The notes below the pieces were generated by a model that saw only the letters and a program-made list of their open reading frames with translations, was not told the DNA's origin and did not search any database. A stretch of DNA of 64,000 bases from positions 62,001-126,000 of the forward strand of contig WRKT01000001.1 of NCBI GenBank assembly GCA_009777995.1, in the 5' to 3' direction. Shown here in pieces: positions 41,710 through 51,119 of the stretch (positions within the stretch are counted from its first letter, which is position 1; each line of letters opens with the position of its first letter). Source of the stretch: Treponema sp. Its GTDB lineage: Bacteria; Spirochaetota; Spirochaetia; Treponematales; Breznakiellaceae. The position numbers and the translations under genes were made by a program.

Positions 41710-41774
41710 CTCTGTGAGAACCACTCCGTGCTCTCCGTGCCCGCTGTGTCCTCCGTGAGAACTAAACCACAGCG
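41710..41774 (-). repeat. 9-base-periodic CAC(A/G)GAG repeat, intergenic copy
   Basis: On the plus strand CTCTGTG at 41710, then CTCCGTG, CTCCGTG, CGCTGTG and CTCCGTG at 41724, 41733, 41742 and 41751, spaced 9 bases. These are complements of the CACGGAG/CACAGAG units at 27604 and 60536. The flank AACTAAACCACAGCGA is shared with the amidase copy. Confidence 0.8.
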
Positions 41775-41788
41775 ACCAAAATCCGCGC

Positions 41789-42067
41789 CTACTTCCTCTT
41801 CGCGCCCTTCTTCGCGGGTTTAGCCGGCTTCCCCGCCTTAGGCGAAGCCTTCTTCGCTGCAGGGGCCTTCGCTGCCTTGGGCTCTGCCCTGTCCAGGGCA
41901 CTGCCCGGGAATATACCTTCCTGACACTCATTGCTGTCAGAAAACCAGGTCGTGTGAACCATTTTAGCCTCTTCGTCAATAGACTGAACGATCATCAATG
42001 GACTCTTTGGAAGGCCGGATGCAATAACCACATCACCAATCAGCCTTGCTGTAACTCTTACACTCAT
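41789..42067 (-). CDS. YodC-like (DUF2158) protein with Lys/Ala/Pro tail
   Basis: A 92-residue protein. The first 58 residues resemble the small YodC/DUF2158 fold (GDVVIASGLPKSPLMIV, later TTWFSDSNECQEGIFPGSAL). The last 34 residues are a basic run of Ala, Lys and Pro (APAAKKASPKAGKPAKPAKK) like histone H1-type tails, which suggests nucleic-acid binding. AGGAG lies 6 bases before the ATG. Function is unknown; the tail-plus-DUF2158 combination is unusual to me. Confidence 0.7.
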   Translation of the reverse strand: MSVRVTARLIGDVVIASGLPKSPLMIVQSIDEEAKMVHTTWFSDSNECQEGIFPGSALDRAEPKAAKAPAAKKASPKAGKPAKPAKKGAKRK

Positions 42068-42150
42068 TTAAATCTCCTTATATATATGCCTACTATGCTT
42101 TTACAACTTCGTCAAGGTATAATGGAAAAAAGCCGTTAATTGGAGTAGGT

Positions 42151-43113
42151 ATGAAAATTTTACTCATCTATTTGGAAGGAGAAAAGGCCAAGGCAAACTC
42201 AGTCAAGGCCCTATTCGACAAAAAGGATTTTACCTTCAATCCATTGGTTCTTGCGAAACCCGAAGATGAAGGGGAAAGCTTTAATATAAAAATGGCTTCC
42301 TTTTCTGCCCCCATTGTTTCCAAGGTCGGAGAACTTAAACAGGAGTATGCGCCCTCCCACATGCTGATCCTCTCAAGGCTCCCTAAGCGCTGCTTCGATT
42401 TCCTTGCAGGAATCTCCTGCGCCTTAAACACGCACTTTCCTGTCTTTGGCAAGGAGGCTGCAGCAGGCATCCCAAAACCGTATTCCTCCTGCTTCTTGCC
42501 AATAAAGACCGATGCAGAGTTGACGAGCTTCTTAAAGAAAGAAAAAATCGCCCATTCTAAAAATGAGGCCGAAAGATCATCTCAGAGGGCAAGGAATACC
42601 CTCTTACAGATGGGAATTTCAGTAAATGTTGACTCTCTTGTCAGGTGTGTAGGAGAGGGCCTTATACACGAGATTTCCTTATTTTTGGCGGCAGGTTTCT
42701 CACCGGACACTTTGAGCAATGCAGGGATTCCCCTCCTCAATATTGCGGCAAGGAAGGGCTCCAGGGAGACCATAAGGCTCCTAGTCCATGCAGGAGCGCA
42801 ATTGAACCTCCTCTCCCATGACAGAGGCAGCTCCGCCCTTATTGACAGCGTAATGGGGAAATCCAAGAGTATTTCAAAGGACCTTATTAAAGCAGGGGCC
42901 GATGTAAATATTCGCAGTAAGGACGGGCAGTCGGCTTTGATCATTGCAGTCGGCGCAGGCGACTCCACAACCGTGCAGGCCCTCCTTGAAGCAGGAGCCG
43001 ACCCTGACGTCACGGATAATCTTGGAGTAAGCGCAAGAAAGTATGCGACACTTTTCCACAATAAGGCCCTTGATCATATTTTCGAAGAGTATCCGCATCT
43101 TAAGGAACATTAA
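42151..43113 (+). CDS. Ankyrin-repeat protein
   Basis: A 320-residue cytoplasmic protein. The N-terminal 150 residues form an unrecognised domain (LLIYLEGEKAKANSVKALFD), possibly related to flavodoxin-like folds. From about 165 to 310 there are four ankyrin repeats, for example GIPLLNIAARKGSRETIRLL, GSSALIDSVMGKSKSISKDL and GQSALIIAVGAGDSTTVQAL. No signal peptide is seen. GGAG precedes the ATG. It is probably cotranscribed with the sirtuin gene (5-base gap). Confidence 0.8.
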   Translation: MKILLIYLEGEKAKANSVKALFDKKDFTFNPLVLAKPEDEGESFNIKMASFSAPIVSKVGELKQEYAPSHMLILSRLPKRCFDFLAGISCALNTHFPVFGKEAAAGIPKPYSSCFLPIKTDAELTSFLKKEKIAHSKNEAERSSQRARNTLLQMGISVNVDSLVRCVGEGLIHEISLFLAAGFSPDTLSNAGIPLLNIAARKGSRETIRLLVHAGAQLNLLSHDRGSSALIDSVMGKSKSISKDLIKAGADVNIRSKDGQSALIIAVGAGDSTTVQALLEAGADPDVTDNLGVSARKYATLFHNKALDHIFEEYPHLKEH

Positions 43114-43118
43114 TCAGA

Positions 43119-43865
43119 GTGCAGATTGCCGATGAGCTTTACAAGAAAATCTCTTCTGCAAAATACCTGACAGCCTTTACAGGTGCAGGGGTATCAACCC
43201 TTTCCGGGATCAGGGATTTCCGCGGGAAGAACGGTCTTTATAACGATATTGATGCCGAAAAAATCTTTGACATAGACTACTTCCATATGGATCCCTCTTT
43301 CTACTATAAGGCCTCACGCTCCCTTATCTACGATGTAAACGAAAAAAAACCTTCTATAGTCCATTTAGTTCTGGCAGAGCTTGAAAAGCAGGGCTTTCTA
43401 AAAGCTCTAATTACCCAAAACATCGATCTCCTCCACGAGAGAGCGGGCTCAACACGAGTAATCGAAATTCACGGCTCGCCCGAAACACATTATTGCTTAA
43501 ACTGTTCAGGTGTGAATATTAGCTTTAACGAGGTTGTCAAAATTATAGAGGCAGGGGGCCTCCCCGAATGCCCAAAATGCAAGAGGGTACTAAAGCCTGC
43601 AATTACATTCTTTGGTGAAAGTCTTCCGATGAATGCACTTAACGAGGCAGTAATGGAGGCCCGTAAATCTGACTTAATGCTGGTCCTTGGCACCAGCCTT
43701 ACTGTTTATCCTGCGGCCTCAATGCCCCTTTATACCCTCGAAGGCGGGGGGGAAATCATCATCATAAATAATGATATTACTCCCTTGCACGACAGAGCGG
43801 CTCTCCATTATGATGACCTTGAAACTATTTTTAATTCACTAAATTCAATTTTAGAAAGAAGGTGA
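43119..43865 (+). CDS. NAD-dependent protein deacylase (sirtuin)
   Basis: Sir2-family enzyme of 248 residues that removes acyl groups from lysine using NAD. Motifs are FTGAGVSTLSGIRDFRG (NAD binding, with Arg in place of the usual Pro in SGIPDF), ITQNIDLLHERAG, catalytic His in IEIHGSPETH, and a four-Cys zinc site CLNCSG and CPKCKR. The C-terminal half has LGTSLTVYPAASMP. The start is GTG 43119. Its stop overlaps the region of the ribosome site for the next gene. Confidence 0.93.
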   Translation: MQIADELYKKISSAKYLTAFTGAGVSTLSGIRDFRGKNGLYNDIDAEKIFDIDYFHMDPSFYYKASRSLIYDVNEKKPSIVHLVLAELEKQGFLKALITQNIDLLHERAGSTRVIEIHGSPETHYCLNCSGVNISFNEVVKIIEAGGLPECPKCKRVLKPAITFFGESLPMNALNEAVMEARKSDLMLVLGTSLTVYPAASMPLYTLEGGGEIIIINNDITPLHDRAALHYDDLETIFNSLNSILERR

Positions 43866-43870
43866 TAATT

Positions 43871-44680
43871 ATGAGCGACCACAGAAGCAAAAAGTTTTTA
43901 TTATTTATTTGCATGATGATTTTTCTTGGCTTTGCTATGGGACCAAACCTTGAAGCACAGATGAGTTTTAACGGGGCCACAGGGCTCTATTCAATCCCGT
44001 CTGCAAACATTGGCTGGGAGAGGAGCAACGGCGTCGATATCGGCTACCATGCTATTTTCAGCGGAGGAGACTCAACCCATATCCCAAAGATAGCTGTAAG
44101 CCTTTTTAACTGGATAGAGTTGGGTGCAGCATTTGACATCCAGCCCGCATATCATTACACGCCTGACAGGGGAACCGATATGATTATAAACGCTAAGCTC
44201 CGGATCCCCCTTGCCAATACTTCACTTGCAATTGGCGGGAATTTTCAGCGTTTAAACTTTATAAATAATGACGGCTTTGCATACAATGCGGGGCAGGTTT
44301 ATATGGCCTATAATTATTCGGGGCTCTTTTTTAACAGTCCTGCAAGAACCACAGTCGTAGTGGGAAAGAGTTTTAACGATAATACCACTACCGATTCAAG
44401 TGTAGACTTTGGTATGGGTTTCAGCGTTGCAGTATTACCAAGGCAGTTTGGAGGCTTAGTCCACTGGATAACAGACTTTGCGAACTTTTCCTATAGCGCA
44501 GAACCCTTTGGTGCTAATGCAACTCATAGGGGCGTAATCAATTCAGGGTTCCGCTTCGATTTCTCGATAGTGCCTGCCTTCAGCAGAATCAAGCTCGTTG
44601 TCGATTTAGTTTTGACCGACGCACTTGACAGTAATAGAGCCTTCTCGGCAGGCGCCACCTTCGGGGTGCCATTCCAATAA
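43871..44680 (+). CDS. Secreted outer-membrane-type beta-barrel protein
   Basis: A 269-residue protein with a signal peptide (about residues 1-30, ending LEAQ). The mature part is a set of amphipathic beta strands (for example GVDIGYHAIFSG, LAIGGNFQRLNF, VDFGMGFSVAVLP), with a C-terminal strand ending SAGATFGVPFQ, terminal-residue style of beta barrels. Similarity to YjbH/exopolysaccharide-type or treponemal porin-like proteins is possible; no specific function is assigned. ATG 43871 is preferred to GTG 43862 because AGAAGGTGAT (43857-43866) is an ideal ribosome site for it. Confidence 0.65.
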   Translation: MSDHRSKKFLLFICMMIFLGFAMGPNLEAQMSFNGATGLYSIPSANIGWERSNGVDIGYHAIFSGGDSTHIPKIAVSLFNWIELGAAFDIQPAYHYTPDRGTDMIINAKLRIPLANTSLAIGGNFQRLNFINNDGFAYNAGQVYMAYNYSGLFFNSPARTTVVVGKSFNDNTTTDSSVDFGMGFSVAVLPRQFGGLVHWITDFANFSYSAEPFGANATHRGVINSGFRFDFSIVPAFSRIKLVVDLVLTDALDSNRAFSAGATFGVPFQ

Positions 44681-44681
44681 G

Positions 44682-46739
44682 TTAAGCCTTGCAAATAGTC
44701 AGGGAGAGGAACGAGAAAAGGTCTGTCATCTCTGCTATCATTTTGGAAATTGGCTTACCGTGCCCGTGCCCTGCTGACTTTTCAATGCGTATTAAAATCG
44801 GATTCTCACCGCCGTCTGCCGCCTGGATTGTCGCAGTGAACTTCCTTGCCTGACTCGGTACTACCCTGTCATCAGTATCCGCTGTCATAACAAGAATCGG
44901 AGGGTATACAGTGCTCATCTTTACATTGTGCAGCGGCGAATACTTATAGAGGAACTTAAACTGCTCGGGATCATCAGCACAGCCGAACTCGCCTGTCCAA
45001 TAACGCCCTGCAGTAAAATGATGGTACCGCAGCATGTCAAGGACGGGAACTGCAATTATAACTGCACCGAATAAATCCGGCCTCTGTGTTACACAGGCCC
45101 CCGTTAAAAGACCCCCGTTGGAGCCTCCGATTATTGCAAGCCTTTCCTTGGCAGTATACTTCTCGGAAATAAGGTATTCTCCTGCCGCAATGAAATCGTC
45201 AAAGCAGTTCTGCTTACTTTCGAGCATCCCCGCCCTATGCCAGGCCTCCCCGTATTCTGCACCGCCCCTTATACAGGCCACTGCGTAAATCCCGCCCCTC
45301 TCAATCCATGCAAGGGTGCGGATGGAAAAGCCGGGGGTCATATTGATATTATATCCGCCATAACCGTATAGGAGGGTGGGGTGGCTCCCGTCCTTCTTTA
45401 TGCCCTTCTTCCTTGTAATGAACATAGGCACTTTAGTGCCGTCTTTAGAGTTATAGAACTCCTGGATTGTTTCATAGTCATCGAACTTAAAATCGATTTC
45501 GGGTGAATAAATTGTTTCTAACTTTTTTGATGTAAAGCAATAGCGCATAATGGCAGCAGGATAAAGGTAACTGCTGAACTGGATTAAAAATTCTTTTGAG
45601 TCCTGCTTGCAGCTTAGGTCAAAAATTGAACCAACAGTCGGCAGATCTATTATTCCAAGCTCCTTCCCCGAGAGGTCAAAACGTTTTAGTTGATGGCTTG
45701 CATGGTGGAGGAAAGTACAAATTATTTCATTATTTACGATGCGGGCGCTTTCCATCATTTCGCCCTTGTCGGGGATCACAGTGTTCCATTGTCCGGGGCC
45801 CCCCTCGCTTAGCTTAATGCTCATTAATTTTCCGAAAGGCGCTTCTTTTTGAGTAAAGATATAAGCTGTATCATCTACGACGCCTATCACCCTATACCCC
45901 TCTTCAAAGGTATCCGAGATTGTAAGCCAGGGGGAGTCTATTTTATTTAGGGGTCTATAAAAAAGCTTATTCTTAAAGAGGGTTCCAAAGCTTATTCTAA
46001 GAAAGGCCCATTTCCCCTCTTCATCTGAATATAAATTACTGTCCCAGTCCGGGTGCTCATCATCTTTATAAATTAACTTATCCTCTTTCTGGTCCGTGCC
46101 AAGGAGGTGGAGGTATACCATTGCATTCCTTGCATCCTTTGCAACAGCTAAGTCTGCCTTTGGTTCGGGGAAGCGGGTATAGAAAAAACCCGAGTCATCG
46201 GGAAGCCAGGTAAGGCCTGAAAACTTCATGTGATGCAGGACATCGCCTGTATCTTTTTTGCTTTCGAGATCCATCACATAAATGGTCTCCCAGTCCGAGC
46301 CGCTTTTTGAGCGCCCGTAACCGAGGTATTTCCCGGCATGACTATAGGACTGGGTTAGGACTGCAACCGTACCGTCATCGCTAAAGGTATTCGGGTCTAG
46401 GATTACTTCTCCCTTCTCTTTAGGGTCCTTCGAGCGATATAATACCGACTGGTTTTGAAGGCCGTCATTCCTCCAGGTATAGTAGTAGTCCCCTTCAATT
46501 CTTGGAACTCCTGCCTTTGGATAAGTCCATAGTTTTGTGATGCGGTTCTTTACTTCATCGCGCTTAGGGTAGGTAGAAGCAAAGTTCTGAAAATCCCTGT
46601 TCTGCTCTTCCATCCACTTTTGGACTTCCGGTGAAGTATCGTCTTCAAGCCAGCGGTAGGGGTCAGCCACCTTTAATCCGTGGTAATCGTCAATAACAAG
46701 CTCCCGCTTTGATACATGTCTTGCTTTTAAGTCTTTCAC
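44682..46739 (-). CDS. Prolyl oligopeptidase (S9A)
   Basis: A 685-residue serine peptidase cutting after proline in oligopeptides. The N-terminal beta-propeller begins VADPYRWLEDDTSPEVQKW, the S9A hallmark. The C-terminal alpha/beta hydrolase domain has the nucleophile motif IIGGSNGGLL, Asp in TADTDDRVVP and His in KSAGHGHGKP. No signal peptide is present, so it is cytoplasmic. The start is GTG (46737-46739) after AAAGGAG. A 32-base palindrome lies 17 bases before it. Its end is one base from the end of the convergent beta-barrel gene. Confidence 0.95.
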   Translation of the reverse strand: MKDLKARHVSKRELVIDDYHGLKVADPYRWLEDDTSPEVQKWMEEQNRDFQNFASTYPKRDEVKNRITKLWTYPKAGVPRIEGDYYYTWRNDGLQNQSVLYRSKDPKEKGEVILDPNTFSDDGTVAVLTQSYSHAGKYLGYGRSKSGSDWETIYVMDLESKKDTGDVLHHMKFSGLTWLPDDSGFFYTRFPEPKADLAVAKDARNAMVYLHLLGTDQKEDKLIYKDDEHPDWDSNLYSDEEGKWAFLRISFGTLFKNKLFYRPLNKIDSPWLTISDTFEEGYRVIGVVDDTAYIFTQKEAPFGKLMSIKLSEGGPGQWNTVIPDKGEMMESARIVNNEIICTFLHHASHQLKRFDLSGKELGIIDLPTVGSIFDLSCKQDSKEFLIQFSSYLYPAAIMRYCFTSKKLETIYSPEIDFKFDDYETIQEFYNSKDGTKVPMFITRKKGIKKDGSHPTLLYGYGGYNINMTPGFSIRTLAWIERGGIYAVACIRGGAEYGEAWHRAGMLESKQNCFDDFIAAGEYLISEKYTAKERLAIIGGSNGGLLTGACVTQRPDLFGAVIIAVPVLDMLRYHHFTAGRYWTGEFGCADDPEQFKFLYKYSPLHNVKMSTVYPPILVMTADTDDRVVPSQARKFTATIQAADGGENPILIRIEKSAGHGHGKPISKMIAEMTDLFSFLSLTICKA

Positions 46740-46756
46740 ATTGGTCTCCTTTGCTG

Positions 46757-46788
46757 ATCTTGTATACTAGTATACTAGTATACAAGAT
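46757..46788. promoter_or_regulatory. 32-base perfect palindrome, likely operator
   Basis: A perfect inverted repeat made of GTATACTA units every 8 bases, flanked by ATCTT and AAGAT. It contains overlapping TATACT boxes on both strands and lies just upstream of the S9A gene, touching the stop of the amidohydrolase gene. It is AT-rich without a T run, so a GntR- or MarR-type operator combined with a -10 box is more likely than a terminator. Confidence 0.65.
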
Positions 46789-47969
46789 TAATTTACTAAC
46801 TTGCCGTCAAAATAAACGGCCCTTACATCTGAAAGGGCCTTTATATTCTCTGCCGGGTTTCCTTCCACTATAAGAATATCTGCCGCAGCTCCCTTTGCTA
46901 AAATTCCGATCTGCCCCTCCATACCAAGAACCTTTGCGCAGACAGAAGTCCCTGATGCTATAACAGAAAGATTATCCATTCCGTAATCGGACATAAGGGC
47001 AAGCTCCCCTGCAACAAGGGCGCCATTGTCGTAGATCATGTCAGTACCCGAGACTATCATAACCCCGGTTTCTGCATAAGGTTTAAAATTCTTCTTGAAG
47101 ACTGCCACAGAATGCTTATAAAGGTCATAAGTTTCCTGCTGTCTCTCGTTTAATTTGCCCTTTTCATCAAGAACCTTCTGAGTGCGTTCGAGGGTGGTGT
47201 GATGAACAAGCAGAGTGGGAACCCATGCAATACCCTTCTCCTTCATGCGCTTAATCTGAGCGAGGGTAAGGTCTGTGCCGTGCTCGATGGTATCAAAGCC
47301 TGCATTTATTGCAAACTCTAAAGAAGGCTGTATAGATGCATGTACTGCTGTTTTCTTTTTATGCCGCCTGGCCTCGTCTGTTGCAGCGTTTAGTTCTTCC
47401 TGTGTATACTCTGAAACTCCGTCAGTCCTATGCGAGCTCATTATCTTTATCCAATGTGCTCCTGCTCTAATCTGCTCGCGGACAGCCTTTCTTATTTCAT
47501 CTTCTCCGTCTGCCTGCCTGCATCCCATTCCGAACCAGCCGTGTCCGCCTGTTGCACATACTGCCAGGTTGCTGTGGAGAATCCTTGGGACATTATCTAC
47601 AAGGCCTCGCAGCTTTGAATAAATTATACTCTGACAGACAGAGTCTGCACTTGAGACATCCCTAAGGGTTGTGACGCCGCTTTTTAAGGCCCTCTGAGCG
47701 AAGTCAAGTGCATTATATCCGATTGTATACGGTGTTGCTGCATCCCTATCAATATGGGCTTGAGATGCGCTTATATGCACATGCATATCAATTAAACCGG
47801 GAAGTATACTAGATTCGCCATAATCAGCAATTTCATCTTCCGGGTGCTTCGCAACGAGATCGTTAACGGGGCCTATGTCTTCAATAAGGCCGTTTTTTAA
47901 ATAGAGGGCTCCGCCTTCCATTATGGTTTTTCCGTCTCCCGTAATTATCCGTTTCCCTGTTATTATCAT
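46788..47969 (-). CDS. Amidohydrolase-family metallo-dipeptidase-like protein
   Basis: A 393-residue TIM-barrel amidohydrolase related to imidazolonepropionase-like and Xaa-Pro dipeptidase-type enzymes. Metal ligands are HVH in LPGLIDMHVHIS, Lys-or-similar in AHWIKIMSSH, His in TAVHASIQP, His in TIEHGTDLT and Asp in MIVSGTDMIYDNG. The final beta sandwich ends AADILIVEGNPAENIKALSD. Placed between a peptide ABC operon and prolyl oligopeptidase, a role in dipeptide hydrolysis is plausible. It starts 11 bases after the ABC operon's last gene and is probably cotranscribed. Confidence 0.85.
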   Translation of the reverse strand: MIITGKRIITGDGKTIMEGGALYLKNGLIEDIGPVNDLVAKHPEDEIADYGESSILPGLIDMHVHISASQAHIDRDAATPYTIGYNALDFAQRALKSGVTTLRDVSSADSVCQSIIYSKLRGLVDNVPRILHSNLAVCATGGHGWFGMGCRQADGEDEIRKAVREQIRAGAHWIKIMSSHRTDGVSEYTQEELNAATDEARRHKKKTAVHASIQPSLEFAINAGFDTIEHGTDLTLAQIKRMKEKGIAWVPTLLVHHTTLERTQKVLDEKGKLNERQQETYDLYKHSVAVFKKNFKPYAETGVMIVSGTDMIYDNGALVAGELALMSDYGMDNLSVIASGTSVCAKVLGMEGQIGILAKGAAADILIVEGNPAENIKALSDVRAVYFDGKLVN

Positions 47970-47980
47970 TTAATCACTCC

Positions 47981-48928
47981 TTATGTATACGTGCTTAACT
48001 CAGTTTTTGAAAGATAAACAAAATGTCCTCCCCCAAGATCGTGCATCTCAGGTTTCTCGTTTCTATAATCGTGACTATTAGGATTATAGTAAACATAACT
48101 CCTCCCCTTTTCATAATCCGGATCGGGAATCGGTATTGCAGAAAGAAGAGCCTTTGTATAAGGATGTACCGGATTTGCATACAAGGTCTTTGGGTCCCCC
48201 GATTCTACAATCTTGCCATTATACATAACCCCGACATAATCGCTGAAGTATTTTACAACAGAAAGGTCATGGGCTATAAAAAGAATCGTAAGTCCAAGTT
48301 CCTTCTTTAGATTATTAAGGAGGTTTAAAACTTGAGCCTGTATTGAAACATCGAGTGCACTTATAGGCTCATCTGCTATTATAAGATTTGGCTTTGAAAC
48401 AAGAACACGCGCAATGCCGATCCGTTGACGCTGACCTCCTGAAAACTCATGCGGGTATCTTGAAATATGGTCTTCCTGAAGGCCCACCATTCGTATCGCC
48501 TGTATCACTCGCATTGAAAGCTCTTCTTCATCCTTAACGAGTTTATTTATGATTAAACCTTCCCCGACTATCTCCTTTATTGTCATCCTCGGGTTTAATG
48601 ATGATATCGGGTCCTGGAAGATCATCTGTATTCCTTGAGTCACCTTGAAGCGGGCCTTTGCATCGAGCTTTCCTGAAATCAATTCCCCGTTAAAGTAAAC
48701 TTCGCCCCCTGTCGGATTATAGAGGCGGATTATTGACCTGCCTGTTGTGGTTTTCCCGCAGCCTGACTCGCCTACAAGTCCGAAGGTCTGCCCCCTTTTA
48801 ATCGTAAAGCTTATTCCGTCAACGGCTCTTACAATAACCTTATTCCTGCCCCAGCCGCTGGAGAAGTACTGCCTTAAATCCTTTACATCCAGAACGACTT
48901 GTTCGTTTGCAGCTTGTTCGTTTGTCAC
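47981..48928 (-). CDS. Peptide ABC transporter ATP-binding protein, OppF type (operon 2)
   Basis: ATPase of 315 residues. Walker A is GESGCGKTT, the signature is FSGGQRQR (canonical, unlike the OppF of operon 1), and Walker B is LIIADEPISALD. The C-terminus is short and lacks the Cys cluster; it ends in HDYRNEKPEMHDLGGGHFVY. The start overlaps the OppD-type stop by ATGA. Confidence 0.93.
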   Translation of the reverse strand: MTNEQAANEQVVLDVKDLRQYFSSGWGRNKVIVRAVDGISFTIKRGQTFGLVGESGCGKTTTGRSIIRLYNPTGGEVYFNGELISGKLDAKARFKVTQGIQMIFQDPISSLNPRMTIKEIVGEGLIINKLVKDEEELSMRVIQAIRMVGLQEDHISRYPHEFSGGQRQRIGIARVLVSKPNLIIADEPISALDVSIQAQVLNLLNNLKKELGLTILFIAHDLSVVKYFSDYVGVMYNGKIVESGDPKTLYANPVHPYTKALLSAIPIPDPDYEKGRSYVYYNPNSHDYRNEKPEMHDLGGGHFVYLSKTELSTYT

Positions 48929-49986
48929 CGGCTGCTCCTTTGCCTGTTACGGCTTGTCTCAATTCTGCGTTTCAGAGCAGTGGGCATTTCCACCTTTGGA
49001 CTATCCGGATGCAGGAGCCAGGTTGCAGCATAGTGGGTGTCGGTGATTTTAAAGAAGGGCGGATGTGTTTTAAAGTCGATTTTTAAGGCGTAGGGGTTTC
49101 TTTCTGCAAAGGCATCGCCTTCGGGTGGGGTGAGCATGTTCGGGGGAGTGCCCTGAATTACGGCCAGTTCCTCCCCTGCCACAACGTCCATGTCCGGCAT
49201 AGATGCCATAAGACTCCAGGTATACGGGTGTGCAGGGTTATAGTAGACTTCCTGCGCTGTACCGTATTCAACGATTCTCCCCGCATACATTACAGCAACC
49301 CTGTCTGCAACATGGGCTACAACCCCAAGGTCGTGGGTAATAAAGATCGTTGTAAGGTTCCTCTCATTTTTTAGGTCTGTAATAAGTTTTAATACCTGGG
49401 CCTGAATCGTAACATCAAGTGCAGTTGTGGGCTCATCACAAATTAAGATCTCGGGGTTAAGGGCAAGGGATATTGCAATTACAACGCGCTGCCTCATTCC
49501 GCCCGAAAAGTGAAAGGGATATTGATTAAAGCGTTTTTCCGCTTCGGGGATACCGACAGCTCTCATCAGCTCGATGCTTTTCATTTTTGCCTCGGCAGAG
49601 CTTATCCCGTGGTGAATCGTAAAAATCTCCGATATTTGCTTTCCGATTTTTTTTATCGGATTTAGAGAAGCCATCGGGTCCTGGAAGATCATCGAGATCT
49701 CCCTTCCCCGGGTTTTCTCCCATTCCTCCTCGGTGTATTTTAATATGTCCCTTCCCTTATAAAAGGCTGTACCCTTTTCGATTACAGCAGTCCTTGCTAA
49801 AAGACCCATAAGGGACCTTGTTGAAACAGACTTTCCGGAGCCGCTCTCTCCGACTATCGCGAAGGTCTCGCCCTTCTGTAGGTCGAAGCTTACCCCCCGT
49901 ACTGCCTGTACTCTTCCTGCGTAGGTATTAAAGGAAATAGTTAAATCTTTTACTTCAAGTATGTTTTCGTTTGTATTTGCGCTCAT
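48925..49986 (-). CDS. Peptide ABC transporter ATP-binding protein, OppD type (operon 2)
   Basis: ATPase of 353 residues. Walker A is GESGSGKSV, the signature is FSGGMRQR and Walker B is ILICDEPTTALD. The C-terminal region has NPYALKIDFKTHPPFF and CAT-lacking sequence YAATWLLHPDSPK, so the usual Cys cluster of OppD is absent. It lies 8 bases after the OppC-type permease. Confidence 0.92.
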   Translation of the reverse strand: MSANTNENILEVKDLTISFNTYAGRVQAVRGVSFDLQKGETFAIVGESGSGKSVSTRSLMGLLARTAVIEKGTAFYKGRDILKYTEEEWEKTRGREISMIFQDPMASLNPIKKIGKQISEIFTIHHGISSAEAKMKSIELMRAVGIPEAEKRFNQYPFHFSGGMRQRVVIAISLALNPEILICDEPTTALDVTIQAQVLKLITDLKNERNLTTIFITHDLGVVAHVADRVAVMYAGRIVEYGTAQEVYYNPAHPYTWSLMASMPDMDVVAGEELAVIQGTPPNMLTPPEGDAFAERNPYALKIDFKTHPPFFKITDTHYAATWLLHPDSPKVEMPTALKRRIETSRNRQRSSR

Positions 49987-49994
49987 ATTCCCCC

Positions 49995-51119
49995 CTACTG
50001 CCTTAAACTGGGGTTAAATGCGTCCCTGAGGCCGTTACCAAAGAGGTTGAATGCAAGCATCAAGGTGATTATTACCACCGACGGAGGACCTATAAGGAAG
50101 GCATTGTCCCTTAAGTTATTCTGGCCGTCAACAAGGAGGAGCCCGATTGATGTTGCGGGAGGCTGTACGCCGAGGCCCAGATAGGAGAGGCCCGCCTCTG
50201 CAAAGACCACAAAGGGGATTACTAAAATTACCTGGGTTATTATTGTACCGATTGCGTTAGGCGCAATGTGTTTGAACATAAGGCGCGGGTCACTTGCACC
50301 CATGGTACGGGAAGCAAGTACATATTCCCTATTCTTAAAACGATAGAACTGTATGCGTACCCCGTTTGCAATGCCAAGCCAGCCGGTTAAGACAAAGACC
50401 ATAATCATTGTCTGTATGCTTGCGCCGAATCGCAGTATCAATAAAATAAATAAGGGTATCTGGGGAATATAACCGATTATCTCCATACATCTCTGTATTA
50501 TCATATCCACCCAACCTCCGTAATATCCGCAGATTGAACCTACGACAAAACCGATGGATAAGGTGATCATTGATACAGAAAATGCCATTAATAGTGATAT
50601 CCTCGCACCATTCCAGAGGCGGGTGAAGACATCCCTCCCTAGGGCATCGGAGCCGAACCAGAAGTAGGTGTCATTTGCGCCGATGTGGTTATACATATTA
50701 ACCCTTACTTCAAGCATCCTGACATTGCCGCCTCTTACGGCTATCTCAAACTCCGACACTATAGCAATAATAGAATCTCCGAAATCAGCTAAGCTCGATT
50801 CCTGAATATTCATCACCCTTGTACCGTTAAAAATTCCAATATTCTCAATACCGGGAATTCTTGGAGGTAAAAATTGCCAATGGGGAATTTGATGAAGGGG
50901 ATCGTGATCATTTAGGAAGGGGCCGATTATTGCCATTATCAGTATTACAAGTATTGCACTTCCTGCAACCTGGGTTACTCTATCCCTCTTGAAGCGTTTC
51001 CACACATCCCTTATATAGGAGATGGATTCTGTTTTGAAGGCAACATCCTCAATCTTTTCCCTATACGGGACAAGTTCAAGATCGGATTTGTCTATACTAT
51101 CAATATTTATGCTACTCAC
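49995..51119 (-). CDS. Peptide ABC transporter permease, OppC type (operon 2)
   Basis: Permease of 374 residues, longer than most OppC because of a periplasmic insert of about 70 residues after the first helix (HWQFLPPRIPGIENIGIFNG and following). The OppC signature FGSDALGRDVFTRLWNGARI is present. The EAA loop is REYVLASRTMGASDPRLMFK, followed by HIAPNAIGTI. It overlaps the OppB-type stop by 8 bases. Confidence 0.93.
   Translation of the reverse strand: MSSINIDSIDKSDLELVPYREKIEDVAFKTESISYIRDVWKRFKRDRVTQVAGSAILVILIMAIIGPFLNDHDPLHQIPHWQFLPPRIPGIENIGIFNGTRVMNIQESSLADFGDSIIAIVSEFEIAVRGGNVRMLEVRVNMYNHIGANDTYFWFGSDALGRDVFTRLWNGARISLLMAFSVSMITLSIGFVVGSICGYYGGWVDMIIQRCMEIIGYIPQIPLFILLILRFGASIQTMIMVFVLTGWLGIANGVRIQFYRFKNREYVLASRTMGASDPRLMFKHIAPNAIGTIITQVILVIPFVVFAEAGLSYLGLGVQPPATSIGLLLVDGQNNLRDNAFLIGPPSVVIITLMLAFNLFGNGLRDAFNPSLRQ

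Noticed and set aside
46757-46788. Palindrome as a terminator of the amidohydrolase gene
   Set aside because: The stem is AT-rich with no T run; promoter-like boxes within it suit an operator better.
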